Of a stretch of DNA of 64,000 nt, positions 48,732 to 60,555 are shown one piece after another. How positions within the stretch are numbered: position 1 is the first letter of the stretch; each line of letters begins with the position of its first letter. The notes beneath the pieces were generated by a model. It saw only the letters and a program-made list of their open reading frames with translations. It made no database searches and was not told the DNA's origin. This stretch comes from Caballeronia jiangsuensis (GTDB lineage: Bacteria > Pseudomonadota > Gammaproteobacteria > Burkholderiales > Burkholderiaceae), in the NCBI GenBank assembly GCA_000648925.1, contig JFHF01000013.1, forward strand, positions 1 to 64,000, in the 5' to 3' direction. A program made the position numbers and the translations under genes.

Positions 48732-48983
48732 TTACGTGCGCTTGCGGATCATTCCCCAGACGACGAGCAGGATGATCGCGCCGATCACCGAGGCGATCCA
48801 TCCCGCTGGCTGTCCCGGCTGATACCAGCCGAGCGCACGGCCGACGTACCCCGCGATGAGCGAGCCGGCGATGCCGAGGACGATGGTCATGATCCAGCCC
48901 ATGTTGTCGTCGCCTGGTTTGAGCGCGCGCGCGATGAGCCCGACGACAAGTCCGACGATCAACGTACCGATGAATGCAAACAT
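48732..48983 (-). CDS. GlsB/YeaQ/YmgE-type stress membrane protein
   Basis: 83 residues, three membrane segments with the family pattern FIGTLIVGLVVGLIARALKPGDDNMGWIMTIVLGIAGSLIAGYVGRALGWYQPGQPAGWIASVIGAIILLVVWGMIRKR. These proteins are induced by envelope or general stress; their action is unknown. ATG 48983 has AGGAG seven bases ahead on the minus strand. Confidence 0.88.
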   Translation of the reverse strand: MFAFIGTLIVGLVVGLIARALKPGDDNMGWIMTIVLGIAGSLIAGYVGRALGWYQPGQPAGWIASVIGAIILLVVWGMIRKRT

Positions 48984-49188
48984 ACGGTTGCTCCTTGACA
49001 GAGTTTTACGGCTTCTTAATTGCGTTGCCGATGGATTCCGGACGGTCCCGGTACATTCAAAGTAGCACGGCGCAATGCGTTTGGGTATGACACTGGCCGT
49101 CCGGCCAATCCTTCGAGCACGAACGATGCTCCGTGCATCGTCCAAGGTAAAATTCGTCGCATTGCCTCATTGCTTGCCTTGCTACGAT

Positions 49189-49677
49189 ATGACCGATTCC
49201 GAATTCCCTTCCGCCGACGACGCGATCCATGAAGATCGCCTCTGGCGCGACGACGGCTGGACCGCGCGCGTGATCAAGAACGAGGACGACGACGGCTGGG
49301 CCGTCGAAATGATTCAGGCGGGCGAAGCGGAGCCCGCGCTCGTTGGTCCGTGGACGATGGGCCGTGACAAGAAAAATCCGAAACCCCTCGATGCAAATGC
49401 GTTTCGCACGTTGGTCAAGACGGCGTCGGAAGTCTTGCGCCGCCACGAACAGCAGCGTCACGCGATGCTGAACAAGAATGTCACCGTCGATGTGCAGGGC
49501 GAGGACATCACCGTCACGCTGGAGATCGTTCCCGATGAGGACGATCCCTACGCCAATCTCAAGGCCTTCGATGCGTACGGCGCGCAACTCGCGCACGTGC
49601 GTGTGTCGCCGGCGTTCAAGCTCAGTAAGGCGAGCGCCGAGCGCTGGGCCGAGAACGATTTCGCGAAGCCGAACTGA
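49189..49677 (+). CDS. Hypothetical 162-residue protein
   Basis: Soluble and acidic with W-rich N-terminus (DRLWRDDGWTARVIKNEDDDGWAVEMIQ) and a beta-rich middle (NVTVDVQGEDITVTLEIVPDEDDPYANL). The pattern of Asp/Glu-rich stretches is striking. ATG 49189 chosen because the protein-like sequence begins there; no good ribosome site. A terminator hairpin lies 40 bases after its stop. Family not recognised. Confidence 0.6.
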   Translation: MTDSEFPSADDAIHEDRLWRDDGWTARVIKNEDDDGWAVEMIQAGEAEPALVGPWTMGRDKKNPKPLDANAFRTLVKTASEVLRRHEQQRHAMLNKNVTVDVQGEDITVTLEIVPDEDDPYANLKAFDAYGAQLAHVRVSPAFKLSKASAERWAENDFAKPN

Positions 49678-49716
49678 ATCGGCTGCATTGCGGCAATGGC
49701 GCGTGCCCAAAGTAAA

Positions 49717-49744
49717 ACGCCGTCGCACTTTTGTGCGACGGCGT
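49717..49744 (-). terminator. Terminator of the DUF937-OmpA gene
   Basis: Arms ACGCCGTCGCAC (49717-49728) and GTGCGACGGCGT (49733-49744) with a TTTT loop. On the minus strand it runs into TTTTACTTT. It sits between convergent genes and may serve both. Confidence 0.8.
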
Positions 49745-49776
49745 CGTGAAAAAGATTGCGCGAGTCGGATCGACGT

Positions 49777-51597
49777 TCAGCGTTTCCTGATGACGAACTC
49801 GATCCGGCGATTGGCGAAACGTCCGCTCGCAGTATCGTTTTCGGCAATCGGATTGGCGTCGCCATAACCCTTGGCCGTGAGCGATTGCGGCGGCACGCCG
49901 TTCCGCACCAGATAGCCACGGACCGCCTCGGCGCGTTCCTTCGATACTTCGAGCTTCGCCGATGCCGCACCCTGTCCATCCGAATAGCCTGCGACTTCGA
50001 GATTCACGATCGACCCCTTGGCTGCGCAACTCTTGAGCAATTGCGCCGTCTCGCCGAGTGTGGAATAGGCGCTTTCCGGCACTTGCGCACTCGAGCGAGC
50101 GAAGTTGACAACCTGGAGGTCGAGCACCCGCGTCAGCTTGTCGCCGGAGCAGGGCGTGTCAGTGGCGAGCAGGCTCTTCATCGCGCTGCGAAAGGATTGC
50201 GTCGCGGTGGCGACCGCGCCGTCGACGTCGAACGCCGCGACCTGGAACATGCCGCCGAGCGTCCGCTTCAGACGATCGGTCCAGCCGAGCTTCCCGTTCG
50301 CCGCCGTGCCGCTCAACTCCACTTTCGAGCCGCTGACCTTCGCTTCCGCGCCGGGCACGGCCATGAGCGGGAAGAAGTCGTTCAGGCGAGAAAGCCAGGT
50401 TGCCGGGCGTGTTTCGGGAACGACGGAAATGTCCGCCGTGAACGCCTTTCCAAAGCGGGCGGTCAATGTGTCGATCAGATGTTTCTTCTCTGCTTCCGTA
50501 CCCACGGTTGCATCGATCGCCGGGGTGCCCGCTTCGTTGACGCTGAACAGCAACTGCGCGTCTTTCCAGGAAGCAGGCGTATCCGCCGGCGTGGAGGCCG
50601 TTTGCGGTTCCGACGCGGTTGTGACTGGCGTGTTCACGGACGTCGCCAGAGGGGCGTTATCTATCGCAGGCGTGTTCGCTAGCGTTGCGGACGAAGCCGG
50701 CGTCGACATTTCCGAGACTTGCAGCGTGGCCGGCGCTGCGCTCAGATCGACGCTGCTGCTGTGTGTAAAACCGCGGTAATAGACCAGCGCCAGAACGGCG
50801 GCCAAAATGCCGAAGAGCAGCCAGACCCACTTGTTCGACCGTTTCGGCGCGGTCTTGCGCACCGGTGCGCGCATCGGCGGCGGCGGCGCGGGCGGGGTGG
50901 CCTTGGAAGCCGGTGCGCTTTGCGCGGCTGGAGCGGGCGTCACGACAGGCGCCGGTGCGACTGCCGCCGCCACTGCGACATCGCCATCGGCACGCGATTC
51001 CAGGCTCGATGCGACCGTGTCGAGCCGCGGCGTGATGCAACTGGTGAAGCCCTCGGTGTTGCCGACGCCGATGGCCGTCGCAACTGCGTTCGACATCGAC
51101 GTATTGATTTCGCCGACCTGATCGCGCAGCAGCTTGGGCACCTGTGGCAATCCCCATTGCGCGAGCAGGAAGTGGCGCTTCATGCTGCCGAACAGCACGG
51201 CGGCGACGATGCCCGCGAGCGCCGACGTAGCTTGCGTGGGAACGCCTGTCTCGGCCGAAACGGCGTCGCTCAGCGCATCGAGACGCCGGCCCGTCGCGAG
51301 CGCGGCGAGCGAGTGACCGTTGGCTTCGAGCTGCTTGAGGCCGCCGGTGGTCGCGATCAGCTTGGAGAGCTGTTCCCCGATGTGGGCATTGGTCTCCGGC
51401 TGCATGATGACGGAGTACACCGACTGCGAGCCGGGCACGAGCGTCGCACGGTCCATCAGCGATGCGACCAGGCCGGGCGCGATGCGTAGCGCGAGCTGCC
51501 GGACGACCTGACCGGGAATGCCGAACTGTTGCGACAACTGCTCCGCGATGTGTTCCGAGATTGCGGCATTCACCGCCTGGACCAGATTGATACTCAT
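49777..51597 (-). CDS. DUF937-like/OmpA fusion envelope protein
   Basis: 606 residues. The N-terminal ~190 residues (VRQLALRIAPGLVASLMDRATLVPGSQSVYSVI ... LAGIVAAVLFGSMKRHF) look like a DUF937/YidB-type helical region. A Pro/Ala-rich linker (about 205-245) leads to one membrane segment (KWVWLLFGILAAVLALVYY, about 255-275), then a middle domain, and a C-terminal OmpA domain (LTRVLDLQVVNFARSSAQVPESAYSTLG ... LEVAGYSDGQGAASAKLEVSKERAEAVRGYLV ... FANRRIEFVIRKR). The N-terminus would be cytoplasmic and the OmpA part periplasmic on peptidoglycan. Role unknown; it may link a cytoplasmic assembly to the wall. Confidence 0.75.
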   Translation of the reverse strand: MSINLVQAVNAAISEHIAEQLSQQFGIPGQVVRQLALRIAPGLVASLMDRATLVPGSQSVYSVIMQPETNAHIGEQLSKLIATTGGLKQLEANGHSLAALATGRRLDALSDAVSAETGVPTQATSALAGIVAAVLFGSMKRHFLLAQWGLPQVPKLLRDQVGEINTSMSNAVATAIGVGNTEGFTSCITPRLDTVASSLESRADGDVAVAAAVAPAPVVTPAPAAQSAPASKATPPAPPPPMRAPVRKTAPKRSNKWVWLLFGILAAVLALVYYRGFTHSSSVDLSAAPATLQVSEMSTPASSATLANTPAIDNAPLATSVNTPVTTASEPQTASTPADTPASWKDAQLLFSVNEAGTPAIDATVGTEAEKKHLIDTLTARFGKAFTADISVVPETRPATWLSRLNDFFPLMAVPGAEAKVSGSKVELSGTAANGKLGWTDRLKRTLGGMFQVAAFDVDGAVATATQSFRSAMKSLLATDTPCSGDKLTRVLDLQVVNFARSSAQVPESAYSTLGETAQLLKSCAAKGSIVNLEVAGYSDGQGAASAKLEVSKERAEAVRGYLVRNGVPPQSLTAKGYGDANPIAENDTASGRFANRRIEFVIRKR

Positions 51598-51736
51598 CGA
51601 CTGAAATTCCTTTCTACATGAACGCTCGACGCAAGCGCAAGAGTGCAGTGGATTCTATATGCATAGTTATCCTAAAAAGAGTCATGCAAACTTCTTTACG
51701 AAACCGGTGCTTCAATGCGACTCGTGCGGCGTTGTC

Positions 51737-51973
51737 TTAACGTGCGCGCAGGCTCAATTCCGAGAAGAACTTGAGAATGCGCTTGCAGACGACGCCGAGC
51801 CACGACGGCTCGGCGGGCGCGCGTTCCGCATCCTTCACGGATAGCGCGATGATCGACAGCATGGAATGGGAGTTGATGAGCGTGCGGTACGACGCGTCGA
51901 GCGGCGACGTCCACGCGCAGGTGCGGCAATCGTGCTTCGGGCACGCGTTGCAGGGAGGTTGATTGCGATTCAT
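51737..51973 (-). CDS. Small Cys-rich protein
   Basis: 78 residues from ATG 51973. N-terminal cluster CNACPKHDCRTCAW has four Cys and one His and could hold zinc or an iron-sulphur centre; the C-terminal part is basic and helical. It has no signal peptide. Upstream neighbour in the same direction is absent; it lies between the DUF937-OmpA and YCII genes. Not recognised. Confidence 0.45.
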   Translation of the reverse strand: MNRNQPPCNACPKHDCRTCAWTSPLDASYRTLINSHSMLSIIALSVKDAERAPAEPSWLGVVCKRILKFFSELSLRAR

Positions 51974-52123
51974 TAGCGGAATCCGTCTGGGTATCCGCAT
52001 ATGATGTTCGATACGCTATCGTTAGGCGATCAGACCCGTCCGATAGAAGTCTTGGTTTCGATCTCGAAAATAGGACAAACTAGCTCGATCAATCCGGCAC
52101 CGTTCCACTGAAAGGAGATGGCG

Positions 52124-52420
52124 ATGCACTATTTGTTGATTTACGAACTCTGTTCAGACTATCTGGAGCGCCGCGCACAATTTCGCGATGCGCATCTCGC
52201 CCTTGCGTGGGCGGCGGTCGAGCGGGGCGACATCGTGCTCGCGGGCGCGCTCGATGCACCTGCCGATCGCGCGATGCTGCTGTTTCACAGCAACTCGCCC
52301 GCCGCCGCGGAAGATTTCGCGAAAAACGATCCGTACGTGACGAACGGGCTGGTCGATCGCTGGGAAGTGCGCAAGTGGAACACGGTCGTGGGCGCAAACG
52401 CAGCCACGCCCGTGCGATAG
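52124..52420 (+). CDS. YCII-family protein
   Basis: 98 residues with the dimeric alpha+beta barrel fold of YciI-like proteins: MHYLLIYELCSDYLERRAQFRDAHLALAWAAVERGDIVLAGALDAPADRAMLLFHSNSPAAAEDFAKNDPYVTNGLVDRWEVRKWNTVVG. The His of RDAHL matches the position of the family His-Asp pair. Start is ATG 52124: GGAG at 52114-52117 is six bases before it but abuts the in-frame ATG at 52118. It converges with a LysR gene. Confidence 0.85.
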   Translation: MHYLLIYELCSDYLERRAQFRDAHLALAWAAVERGDIVLAGALDAPADRAMLLFHSNSPAAAEDFAKNDPYVTNGLVDRWEVRKWNTVVGANAATPVR

Positions 52421-52433
52421 CGCAACGCGGGCA

Positions 52434-53426
52434 TCAGGCGTCGGCGGTTTCTTCCTCGGGACGATCCCGGCGCGTCGGGCCGCGACGTTGCGCCGAACGA
52501 TAGAGGCTCGTCAGCGTGTCGTCGAGTTGCTGCGTACGTTCGAAAAGCGCCGCGAGCCAGTCGACGAACACCGACACGCGCGGGCTCGCCTGACGGCTCT
52601 TCAGGAACGCCACCGACACCTTCAGCGGCGGCGATTTCCATTGCGGCAGCAACTCGCGCAACTGTCCCGAGCGCAGATATGGCTGCGCCGCGATGCGCAA
52701 CGGCTGGATCAGCCCGAGGCCTTCGATGCCGCACGCGATGTACGCGTGCTCGTCGGCGACCTGCACGAAGCCGCGCATCTTCATGGTGACGGGCTCGCCG
52801 TCGACATCGAAATCGAAATCGGCGGGGCGACCGCTTTTCTCCGAGATGCAATTGACCGCGACGTGCTGCGCGAGATCATCGAGCGTTTCCGGCATGCCGT
52901 GCTTGTCCAGATACGCGGGACTCGCGCACGTCACCTGTTCGAGCATGCCGAGCCGGCGCGCGATCAGACCGGAATCGGGCAATTCGCCGAGCTGCACGCT
53001 GCAATCGACGCCTTCGCCGACGAGATCCACATTGCGATTGCCGATGCCGATCGACAGCTCGATCTGCGGAAAGCGCGCGTGAAACTCCGGCAGCGCGGGC
53101 ACGACGATCGACGTCGCGACCGTATCCGGCATCTCGACGCGCAGCCGTCCGCGCAGACGTTCCTCGCCCGCGCCGAAGCCGGATTCGAGCTCGTCGATAT
53201 CGGCGAGAATTTGCGCGCAACGCTCGTAATAAGCGGCGCCATCGACGGTGAGATTCAGGCGCCGCGTCGTGCGTGCGAGCAATTGCACGCCGACTAGCGC
53301 TTCGAGTTGTTGCACGGTCGTCGAAACACTCGCGCGGGGCATGCCGAGCGACTCGGCTGCACGCGTGAAACTGTTCGTATCGACGACACGCGTGAAGACA
53401 CGCATGGCATGGACGCGATCGATCAC
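52434..53426 (-). CDS. LysR-family transcriptional regulator
   Basis: 330 residues. HTH: MRVFTRVVDTNSFTRAAESLGMPRASVSTTVQQLEALVGVQLLARTTRRLNLTVDGAAYY, close to the LysR/LeuO-type that often acts on neighbouring redox or efflux genes. Effector domain about 95-300; a charged C-terminal tail (RRGPTRRDRPEEETADA). No gene is divergently transcribed within the intergenic space except the leftward MscS gene upstream in the same direction, so the target is unknown. Confidence 0.85.
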   Translation of the reverse strand: MIDRVHAMRVFTRVVDTNSFTRAAESLGMPRASVSTTVQQLEALVGVQLLARTTRRLNLTVDGAAYYERCAQILADIDELESGFGAGEERLRGRLRVEMPDTVATSIVVPALPEFHARFPQIELSIGIGNRNVDLVGEGVDCSVQLGELPDSGLIARRLGMLEQVTCASPAYLDKHGMPETLDDLAQHVAVNCISEKSGRPADFDFDVDGEPVTMKMRGFVQVADEHAYIACGIEGLGLIQPLRIAAQPYLRSGQLRELLPQWKSPPLKVSVAFLKSRQASPRVSVFVDWLAALFERTQQLDDTLTSLYRSAQRRGPTRRDRPEEETADA

Positions 53427-53612
53427 GTTGAGTTTTCCTTTTATGACGATTGAGTGGCGATGCGCGGAAAAAGCGCTTCCGCCGCGACTATGAAGCTGCG
53501 GAAAAAAGGCGCATCGGCGATGGTTAGATCGTAATGACCGGAAGCGTCAACGTGAATACACAAAAGTGGAGGATTCTTGCCTGATCCTTTTTGACGGCGC
53601 AAACCACGTGCG

Positions 53613-54878
53613 TCACAGAGCCGGCATTTCGCCGCGCAGACGGCCCGTGAAACCCGTCATGTCCGCGCCGGATGGCGCCTGATAAAGGCGCAAGCCCATC
53701 TCCGGAAGGATCGACAGCAGATGATCGAATACGTCGCCCTGAATGCGCTCGTATTGCGTCCACGCGGTCGTCGCGGTGAAACAGTAGACCTCGACCGGGA
53801 TGCCCTGCGATTGCGGTTCCATCATGCGGACCATGATCGCCATATCCTGGCGGATTTCCGGATGGCGCTGCAAATAGGCGAGTCCATACGCGCGAAACGT
53901 GCCGATATTCGTGAGCCGACGCCGGTTCGCGGGTTCGTTGGCGAGTTCGCCGAGATTGCGGTTCGCCTGCTCGACTTCGGTCTGCTTCTGCTCCAGATAA
54001 TCGTGCAGCAGGCGAAAGCGCTTCAGGCGCGCAGTCTCTTCGTCGGTGAGAAAGCGCACGCATTGCGCGTCGATGCGCAAGGTTCGCTTGATGCGCCGCC
54101 CGCCCGATTCGAACATGTGCCGATAGTTGCGATAGCTCTCCGAAAAAAGCTTGTAGGTCGGCACCGTGGTCACGGTGTTGTCCCAGTTCTGCACCTTGAC
54201 CGTATGCAGCGCGATGTCCTTCACGAAGCCATCGGCGGCGGCTTGCGGCATCTCGATCCAGTCGCCGATCCGCAGCATGTCGTTCGATGTGAGCTGCGTG
54301 CTCGCGACGAGCGACAGCAGCGTGTCCTTGAACACGAGCAGCAGCACGGCGGACAGCGCACCGAGACCGGAGAGCATCCAGAGCGGCGAGCGGTCGATGA
54401 GAATCGACAGCACGAGCACGCCGCACACGAGCGCGAGCCCCAGTTTGCCGATCTGGATATAGCCCTTGATGGAGCGCGTCTGTGCTTCCTTGCTTTCCGC
54501 ATAGACGTCCTGCCACGCGGAAAGCGCGCTGCCCGCCGCGAAAAAGATGCAGACCCACGCGCCGGCGTGCGCGACGCGGCCGATGACCGTCGCCCAGTGC
54601 CCGATGCGCGGCACGTCGTCGATGCCGAGCGCGATCGTCGCGAACGGCACCGCATACCAGAGGCGATGATAGGCGCGATGCTTGATGAACGCGGCGTCCC
54701 ACTTCTGATGGCCGGCGAGCACGAGCAGCCGATGCGCGACATACAGCACGATGCGCGCCACCACCCATTGCAGGAACAGCGCGATCAGCGCGAGTGCGAC
54801 GAGACCCGCGAGCAGTTGCGCCCACGGATGAGCGGCGAGCAGATGCGGCAGCGGATCGGGAAGGAAGTCGAAATTCAT
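53613..54878 (-). CDS. MscS-family mechanosensitive channel (YbdG-like)
   Basis: 421 residues with four to five N-terminal membrane segments, then the MscS pore and beta domain (ALSAVLLLVFKDTLLSLVASTQLTSNDMLRIGDWIEMPQAAADGFVKDIALHTVKVQNWDNTVTTVPTYKLFSESYRNYRHM). The long C-terminal soluble part with VEVYCFTATTAWTQYERIQGDVFDHLLSILPEMGLRLYQ is typical of YbdG/MscM-type. It should release solutes on osmotic downshock. It follows the LysR gene in direction, about 180 bases apart. Confidence 0.85.
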   Translation of the reverse strand: MNFDFLPDPLPHLLAAHPWAQLLAGLVALALIALFLQWVVARIVLYVAHRLLVLAGHQKWDAAFIKHRAYHRLWYAVPFATIALGIDDVPRIGHWATVIGRVAHAGAWVCIFFAAGSALSAWQDVYAESKEAQTRSIKGYIQIGKLGLALVCGVLVLSILIDRSPLWMLSGLGALSAVLLLVFKDTLLSLVASTQLTSNDMLRIGDWIEMPQAAADGFVKDIALHTVKVQNWDNTVTTVPTYKLFSESYRNYRHMFESGGRRIKRTLRIDAQCVRFLTDEETARLKRFRLLHDYLEQKQTEVEQANRNLGELANEPANRRRLTNIGTFRAYGLAYLQRHPEIRQDMAIMVRMMEPQSQGIPVEVYCFTATTAWTQYERIQGDVFDHLLSILPEMGLRLYQAPSGADMTGFTGRLRGEMPAL

Positions 54879-55097
54879 ACCGTTCGGTCAGGACTGGAAA
54901 CGCGTGCGCATGATGGGCCATGGCGACGCGGTGCGCCCCGTATTGTGCATGATGGTGCACGTTCGATGCATCGGAAGCGGCGCGCCTGACCTTCTTATCG
55001 AAAACCCGAGTTCGATGAAAATGAATTTTTTTTGCGCGGCTTTTCGAGTAAATATACTTTCACCGCGTTTCATCGCCATGAGAGCGCAGCGCATTCC

Positions 55098-56072
55098 ATG
55101 TCCCGTTCACTATCGGTTCGTGCGCCGGCGAGCGCCGACGATCTGATCTCCGCGCGCATCGCCGCGGCCATGCCGACGCTCACGCCCATTCATCGGCGCA
55201 TGGGGGCGTTCGTGCTGGCGAACCTGTTCCGTTCCGCGACGATGCGCATCGATGAACTGGCGGGCGCCGTGGGCGCGTCGGTGGCGACGGCGAACCGTTT
55301 CGCGCGGGCGCTCGGCTTCTCGGGCTATCCGGCGTTTCGCGAGGCGCTCGTGCGCGGCTTCGAAGCGACCATCGCGCCGGTCGAGCGCCTGCGCACCGCG
55401 CTCGAATCCCCGGCGAGCGGCGCGGAAGTCTTCGATGCATCGCTCGCACAAGCGGCCGCGAATCTGCATCTTGCCCAAACATCCGTCGATGGCGCGAAGG
55501 CCGCAGCGATCGTCGACGCGATCCTCGCCGCGCCGCGCATCTTCGTGATCGGCTATGGCGCGAGCGCGTTCCTCGCCGGATTGATGGAGCACGGACTCAC
55601 GCCGTATTGCGCGAACGTTCAGTCGCTCGTGCTGACGGGCGGACCGTCGCACGCGGCGCGCAAGCTCTTCACGGCGTCGCCCGGCGACGTGCTGATCGCA
55701 ATCGCGTTTCCGCGCTATGTCGACGACACCATCGCGCTGGCGCGGCTCGCGCGCGATCACGGCTTGCGCGTCGTCGCGCTCACCGACAGCGCCGCGTCGC
55801 CGCTCGCGCAGGTCGCCGACCTGCTGCTCGCGATTCACGCCGAGCGCAGGCTGGCGGCGAATTGCGACACGGCGGTGCTCGCCGTCATCGAAGCACTCTG
55901 CGATGCGGTCGCGCATCGGGCGAAACGCTCGGTCGAGGCGGCATCCGGATTGACCGAATTCGTTCTGCCGTGGCTCGTCGCGCCGTCGATCGCCAAGGGA
56001 GCGCAGGCGGTCCACGCAACGCGCCGCACGGCCGCGAAACGACACACTCACACGGAACCGCGCGAAACATGA
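55098..56072 (+). CDS. MurR/RpiR-family regulator (SIS domain)
   Basis: 324 residues. HTH_6 (IHRRMGAFVLANLFRSATMRIDELAGAVGASVATANRFARALGFSGYPAFREALV) and a SIS sugar-isomerase-like domain (IFVIGYGASAFLAGLMEHGL ... GDVLIAIAFPRYVDDTIALARLARDHGLRVVALTDSAASPLA). It normally senses a phosphosugar or related ligand. Its stop overlaps the iaaA start (ATGA), so it is part of the peptidase-transport operon. Inverted GATGAAA/TTTCATC arms (55014-55020, 55068-55074) lie just upstream. Confidence 0.87.
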   Translation: MSRSLSVRAPASADDLISARIAAAMPTLTPIHRRMGAFVLANLFRSATMRIDELAGAVGASVATANRFARALGFSGYPAFREALVRGFEATIAPVERLRTALESPASGAEVFDASLAQAAANLHLAQTSVDGAKAAAIVDAILAAPRIFVIGYGASAFLAGLMEHGLTPYCANVQSLVLTGGPSHAARKLFTASPGDVLIAIAFPRYVDDTIALARLARDHGLRVVALTDSAASPLAQVADLLLAIHAERRLAANCDTAVLAVIEALCDAVAHRAKRSVEAASGLTEFVLPWLVAPSIAKGAQAVHATRRTAAKRHTHTEPRET

Positions 56073-57030
56073 ACGCTACACCAGTCATTGCCATTCACGG
56101 CGGCGCGGGCACGCTCCTGCGCCACGCGATGAACGCCGAAACGGAAGGGCGCTATCAAACGGCGCTTTCCGACATCCTGAGCGCGGGCGAGCGCATTCTC
56201 GCCGCTGGCGGCAGCGCGCTCGACGCCGTCACCGAAGCGGTCCGTCTTCTCGAAGACTGTCCGCTCTTCAACGCGGGCCACGGCGCGGTGTTCACGGCGG
56301 CCGGCACGCACGAACTCGACGCCTCCGTGATGGACGGCGCGACGCTCGAAGCGGGCGCGATCAGTTGCGTGACGCGCGTGAAGAATCCCGTGCTTGCCGC
56401 GCGCCGCGTGCTCGACGTGAGCGACCACGTGATGTTCACGGCAGAGGGCGCGGAAGCGTTCGCGGCGGCGCAAGGGCTCGACCTCGTCGATCCTTCGTAT
56501 TTCTTCACGGAAGCACGCCATCAGCAATGGCTCAAGGCGCGCGGCACATCGGGCACGATGCTCGATCACGATGCGATGACGAAATTCGCGTTCGACAACG
56601 ATCCCATCGATCCCGACAAGAAGTTCGGCACCGTGGGCGCGGTCGCGCTCGATGCGCACGGTCATCTCGCGGCAGCGACATCGACGGGCGGCATCACCAA
56701 CAAGCAGGCGGGCCGTGTCGGCGATGCGCCGCTGATCGGCGCGGGCTGCTATGCGAACGATGCGACCTGCGCCGTCTCGACCACCGGCACGGGCGAGATG
56801 TTCATCCGCATGCTCGCGGCATATGACGTATCGGCGCAAATGGAGTATCGCGGCCTGTCGCTGGAAGACGCGGCCAGCGATGTCGTGATGACGAAGCTGC
56901 CGCGCATCGCAGGACGCGGCGGCCTCGTCGCCGTCGACGCGAAGGGCAACGTCGCGCTGCCGTTCAACACGGAAGGCATGTATCGCGGCTTTGCGCGCGT
57001 CGGCGAAGCGCCCGTCACCGCGATCTATCG

Positions 57031-57034
<4 letters not shown>
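56069..57034 (+). CDS. iaaA: Isoaspartyl peptidase/L-asparaginase
   Basis: 321 residues, Ntn-hydrolase of the plant-type asparaginase family, cleaving beta-aspartyl dipeptides. The autocatalytic site is before Thr 188 in [12 protein letters not shown]; family parts include AIHGGAG at the start, [23 protein letters not shown] and [29 protein letters not shown] with the substrate loop. In E. coli iaaA likewise precedes gsiABCD. It overlaps the upstream regulator by ATGA and the downstream gsiA. Confidence 0.92.
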
Positions 57035-58935
<1,901 letters not shown>

Positions 58936-58960
58936 AAGCACTTCAAAAAGGAGTCCAACG

Positions 58961-60508
58961 ATGCCGTCCTTTCAATTGCGCGCGATGCTCGCAGCAAGCG
59001 CGTTCGTCACGCTGACCGCACTCGCGCCCGTCGCGGCGCATGCGCAAAGCACCGCCGTGATGGCGGTCGCCTCGACCTTCACGACGATGGATCCGTACGA
59101 CGCCAACGACACGCTCTCGCAGGCGGTGGCGAAGTCGTTCTACGAGGGCCTCTTCGGCTTCGACAAGGACATGAAGATTCGCAACGTGCTCGCGACGAGC
59201 TACGAGGCGAGCCCCGACGCGAAGGTCTACACGATCCATCTGCGTAAGGACGTGAAGTTCCAGGACGGCACCGATTTCAACGCGGACGCGGTGAAGGCCG
59301 TGTTCGACCGCGTGACGAATCCGGACAACAAGCTCAAGCGCTATAACCTCTTCAACAAGATCGACAAGACCGAAGTCGTCGATCCGTATACGGTGAAGAT
59401 CACGCTGAAGATTCCTTTCTCGGCGTTCATCAACGTGCTCGCGCATCCGTCGGCGGTGATGATCTCGCCGGCCGCGCTCAAGAAGTACGGCAAGGACATC
59501 GCGTTTCATCCGGTCGGCACGGGCCCGTTCGAGTTCGTCGAATGGAAGCAGACCGACGACCTGAAGGTGAAGAAGTTCGCGGGCTACTGGCAGAAGGGCT
59601 TGCCGAAGATCGACATGATCGACTGGAAACCCGTGGTCGATAACAACACGCGCGCCGCGCTCATGCAGACGGGCGAAGCGGACTTCGCGTTCTCGATTCC
59701 GTTCGAGCAGGCCGCGACGCTCAAGGCGAGCCCGAAGGTCGATCTGATCGCGGCGCCGTCGATCATTCAGCGCTACGTCAGCATGAACGTGCTGCAAAAG
59801 CCCTTCGACAATCCGAAGGTGCGCGAGGCGATGAACTACGCGATCAACAAGGAAGCGCTCGTCAAGGTCGCGTTCGCGGGTTATGCCGTGCCGGCCGAGG
59901 GCGTCGTGCCGCCGGGCGTCGATTACGCGGCGAAGCTCGGGCCGTGGAAATACGATCCCGCGAAGGCGCGCGAACTGCTGAAGGAAGCGGGCTATCCGAA
60001 CGGCTTCGAAACCGTGCTGTGGTCGGGCTATAACCACACGACCGCGCAGAAGATCATCCAGTTCGTTCAGCAGCAACTCGCGCAGGTCGGCGTGAAGACG
60101 ACGGTCGAGGCGCTCGAAGCGGGCCAGCGCGTGCAGCGCATCGAGAGCGCGCCCGATCCGAAGACGGCGCCCGTGCGCATGCTCTATATCGGCTGGTCGT
60201 CGTCGACGGGCGAAGCGGACTGGGCGCTTTCTCCGCTGCTCGGCGGCACGTCGTTCCCGCCGAAGCTCTTCAACACCGCGTACTACAAGAACGATCAGGT
60301 CGATGACGATCTCTCGAAGGCGCTCGCCACGACGGATCGCGGCGAGAAGGCTAAGCTCTACGCCGATGCGCAAAAACGCATCTGGGCCGATGCGCCGTGG
60401 ATTTTCCTCGTCACGGAAAAGGTCGTGTATGCGCGCAGCAAGCGTCTTTCCGGCGCGTACGTGATGCCCGACGGCTCGTTCAGCTTCGACGAGATCGCGA
60501 TCAAGTAA
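58961..60508 (+). CDS. gsiB: Glutathione-type ABC transporter binding protein
   Basis: 515-residue periplasmic family 5 binding protein with a signal peptide ([19 protein letters not shown]) and DppA/GsiB-type core: [76 protein letters not shown]. It binds glutathione or related peptides for GsiACD. ATG 58961 has AAAAAGGAG at 58946-58954. Confidence 0.88.
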   Translation: MPSFQLRAMLAASAFVTLTALAPVAAHAQSTAVMAVASTFTTMDPYDANDTLSQAVAKSFYEGLFGFDKDMKIRNVLATSYEASPDAKVYTIHLRKDVKFQDGTDFNADAVKAVFDRVTNPDNKLKRYNLFNKIDKTEVVDPYTVKITLKIPFSAFINVLAHPSAVMISPAALKKYGKDIAFHPVGTGPFEFVEWKQTDDLKVKKFAGYWQKGLPKIDMIDWKPVVDNNTRAALMQTGEADFAFSIPFEQAATLKASPKVDLIAAPSIIQRYVSMNVLQKPFDNPKVREAMNYAINKEALVKVAFAGYAVPAEGVVPPGVDYAAKLGPWKYDPAKARELLKEAGYPNGFETVLWSGYNHTTAQKIIQFVQQQLAQVGVKTTVEALEAGQRVQRIESAPDPKTAPVRMLYIGWSSSTGEADWALSPLLGGTSFPPKLFNTAYYKNDQVDDDLSKALATTDRGEKAKLYADAQKRIWADAPWIFLVTEKVVYARSKRLSGAYVMPDGSFSFDEIAIK

Positions 60509-60555
60509 TCGCTTTCGGCCGGGCGTGATTGCCCGGCCGCATCCGACAGAAAACG

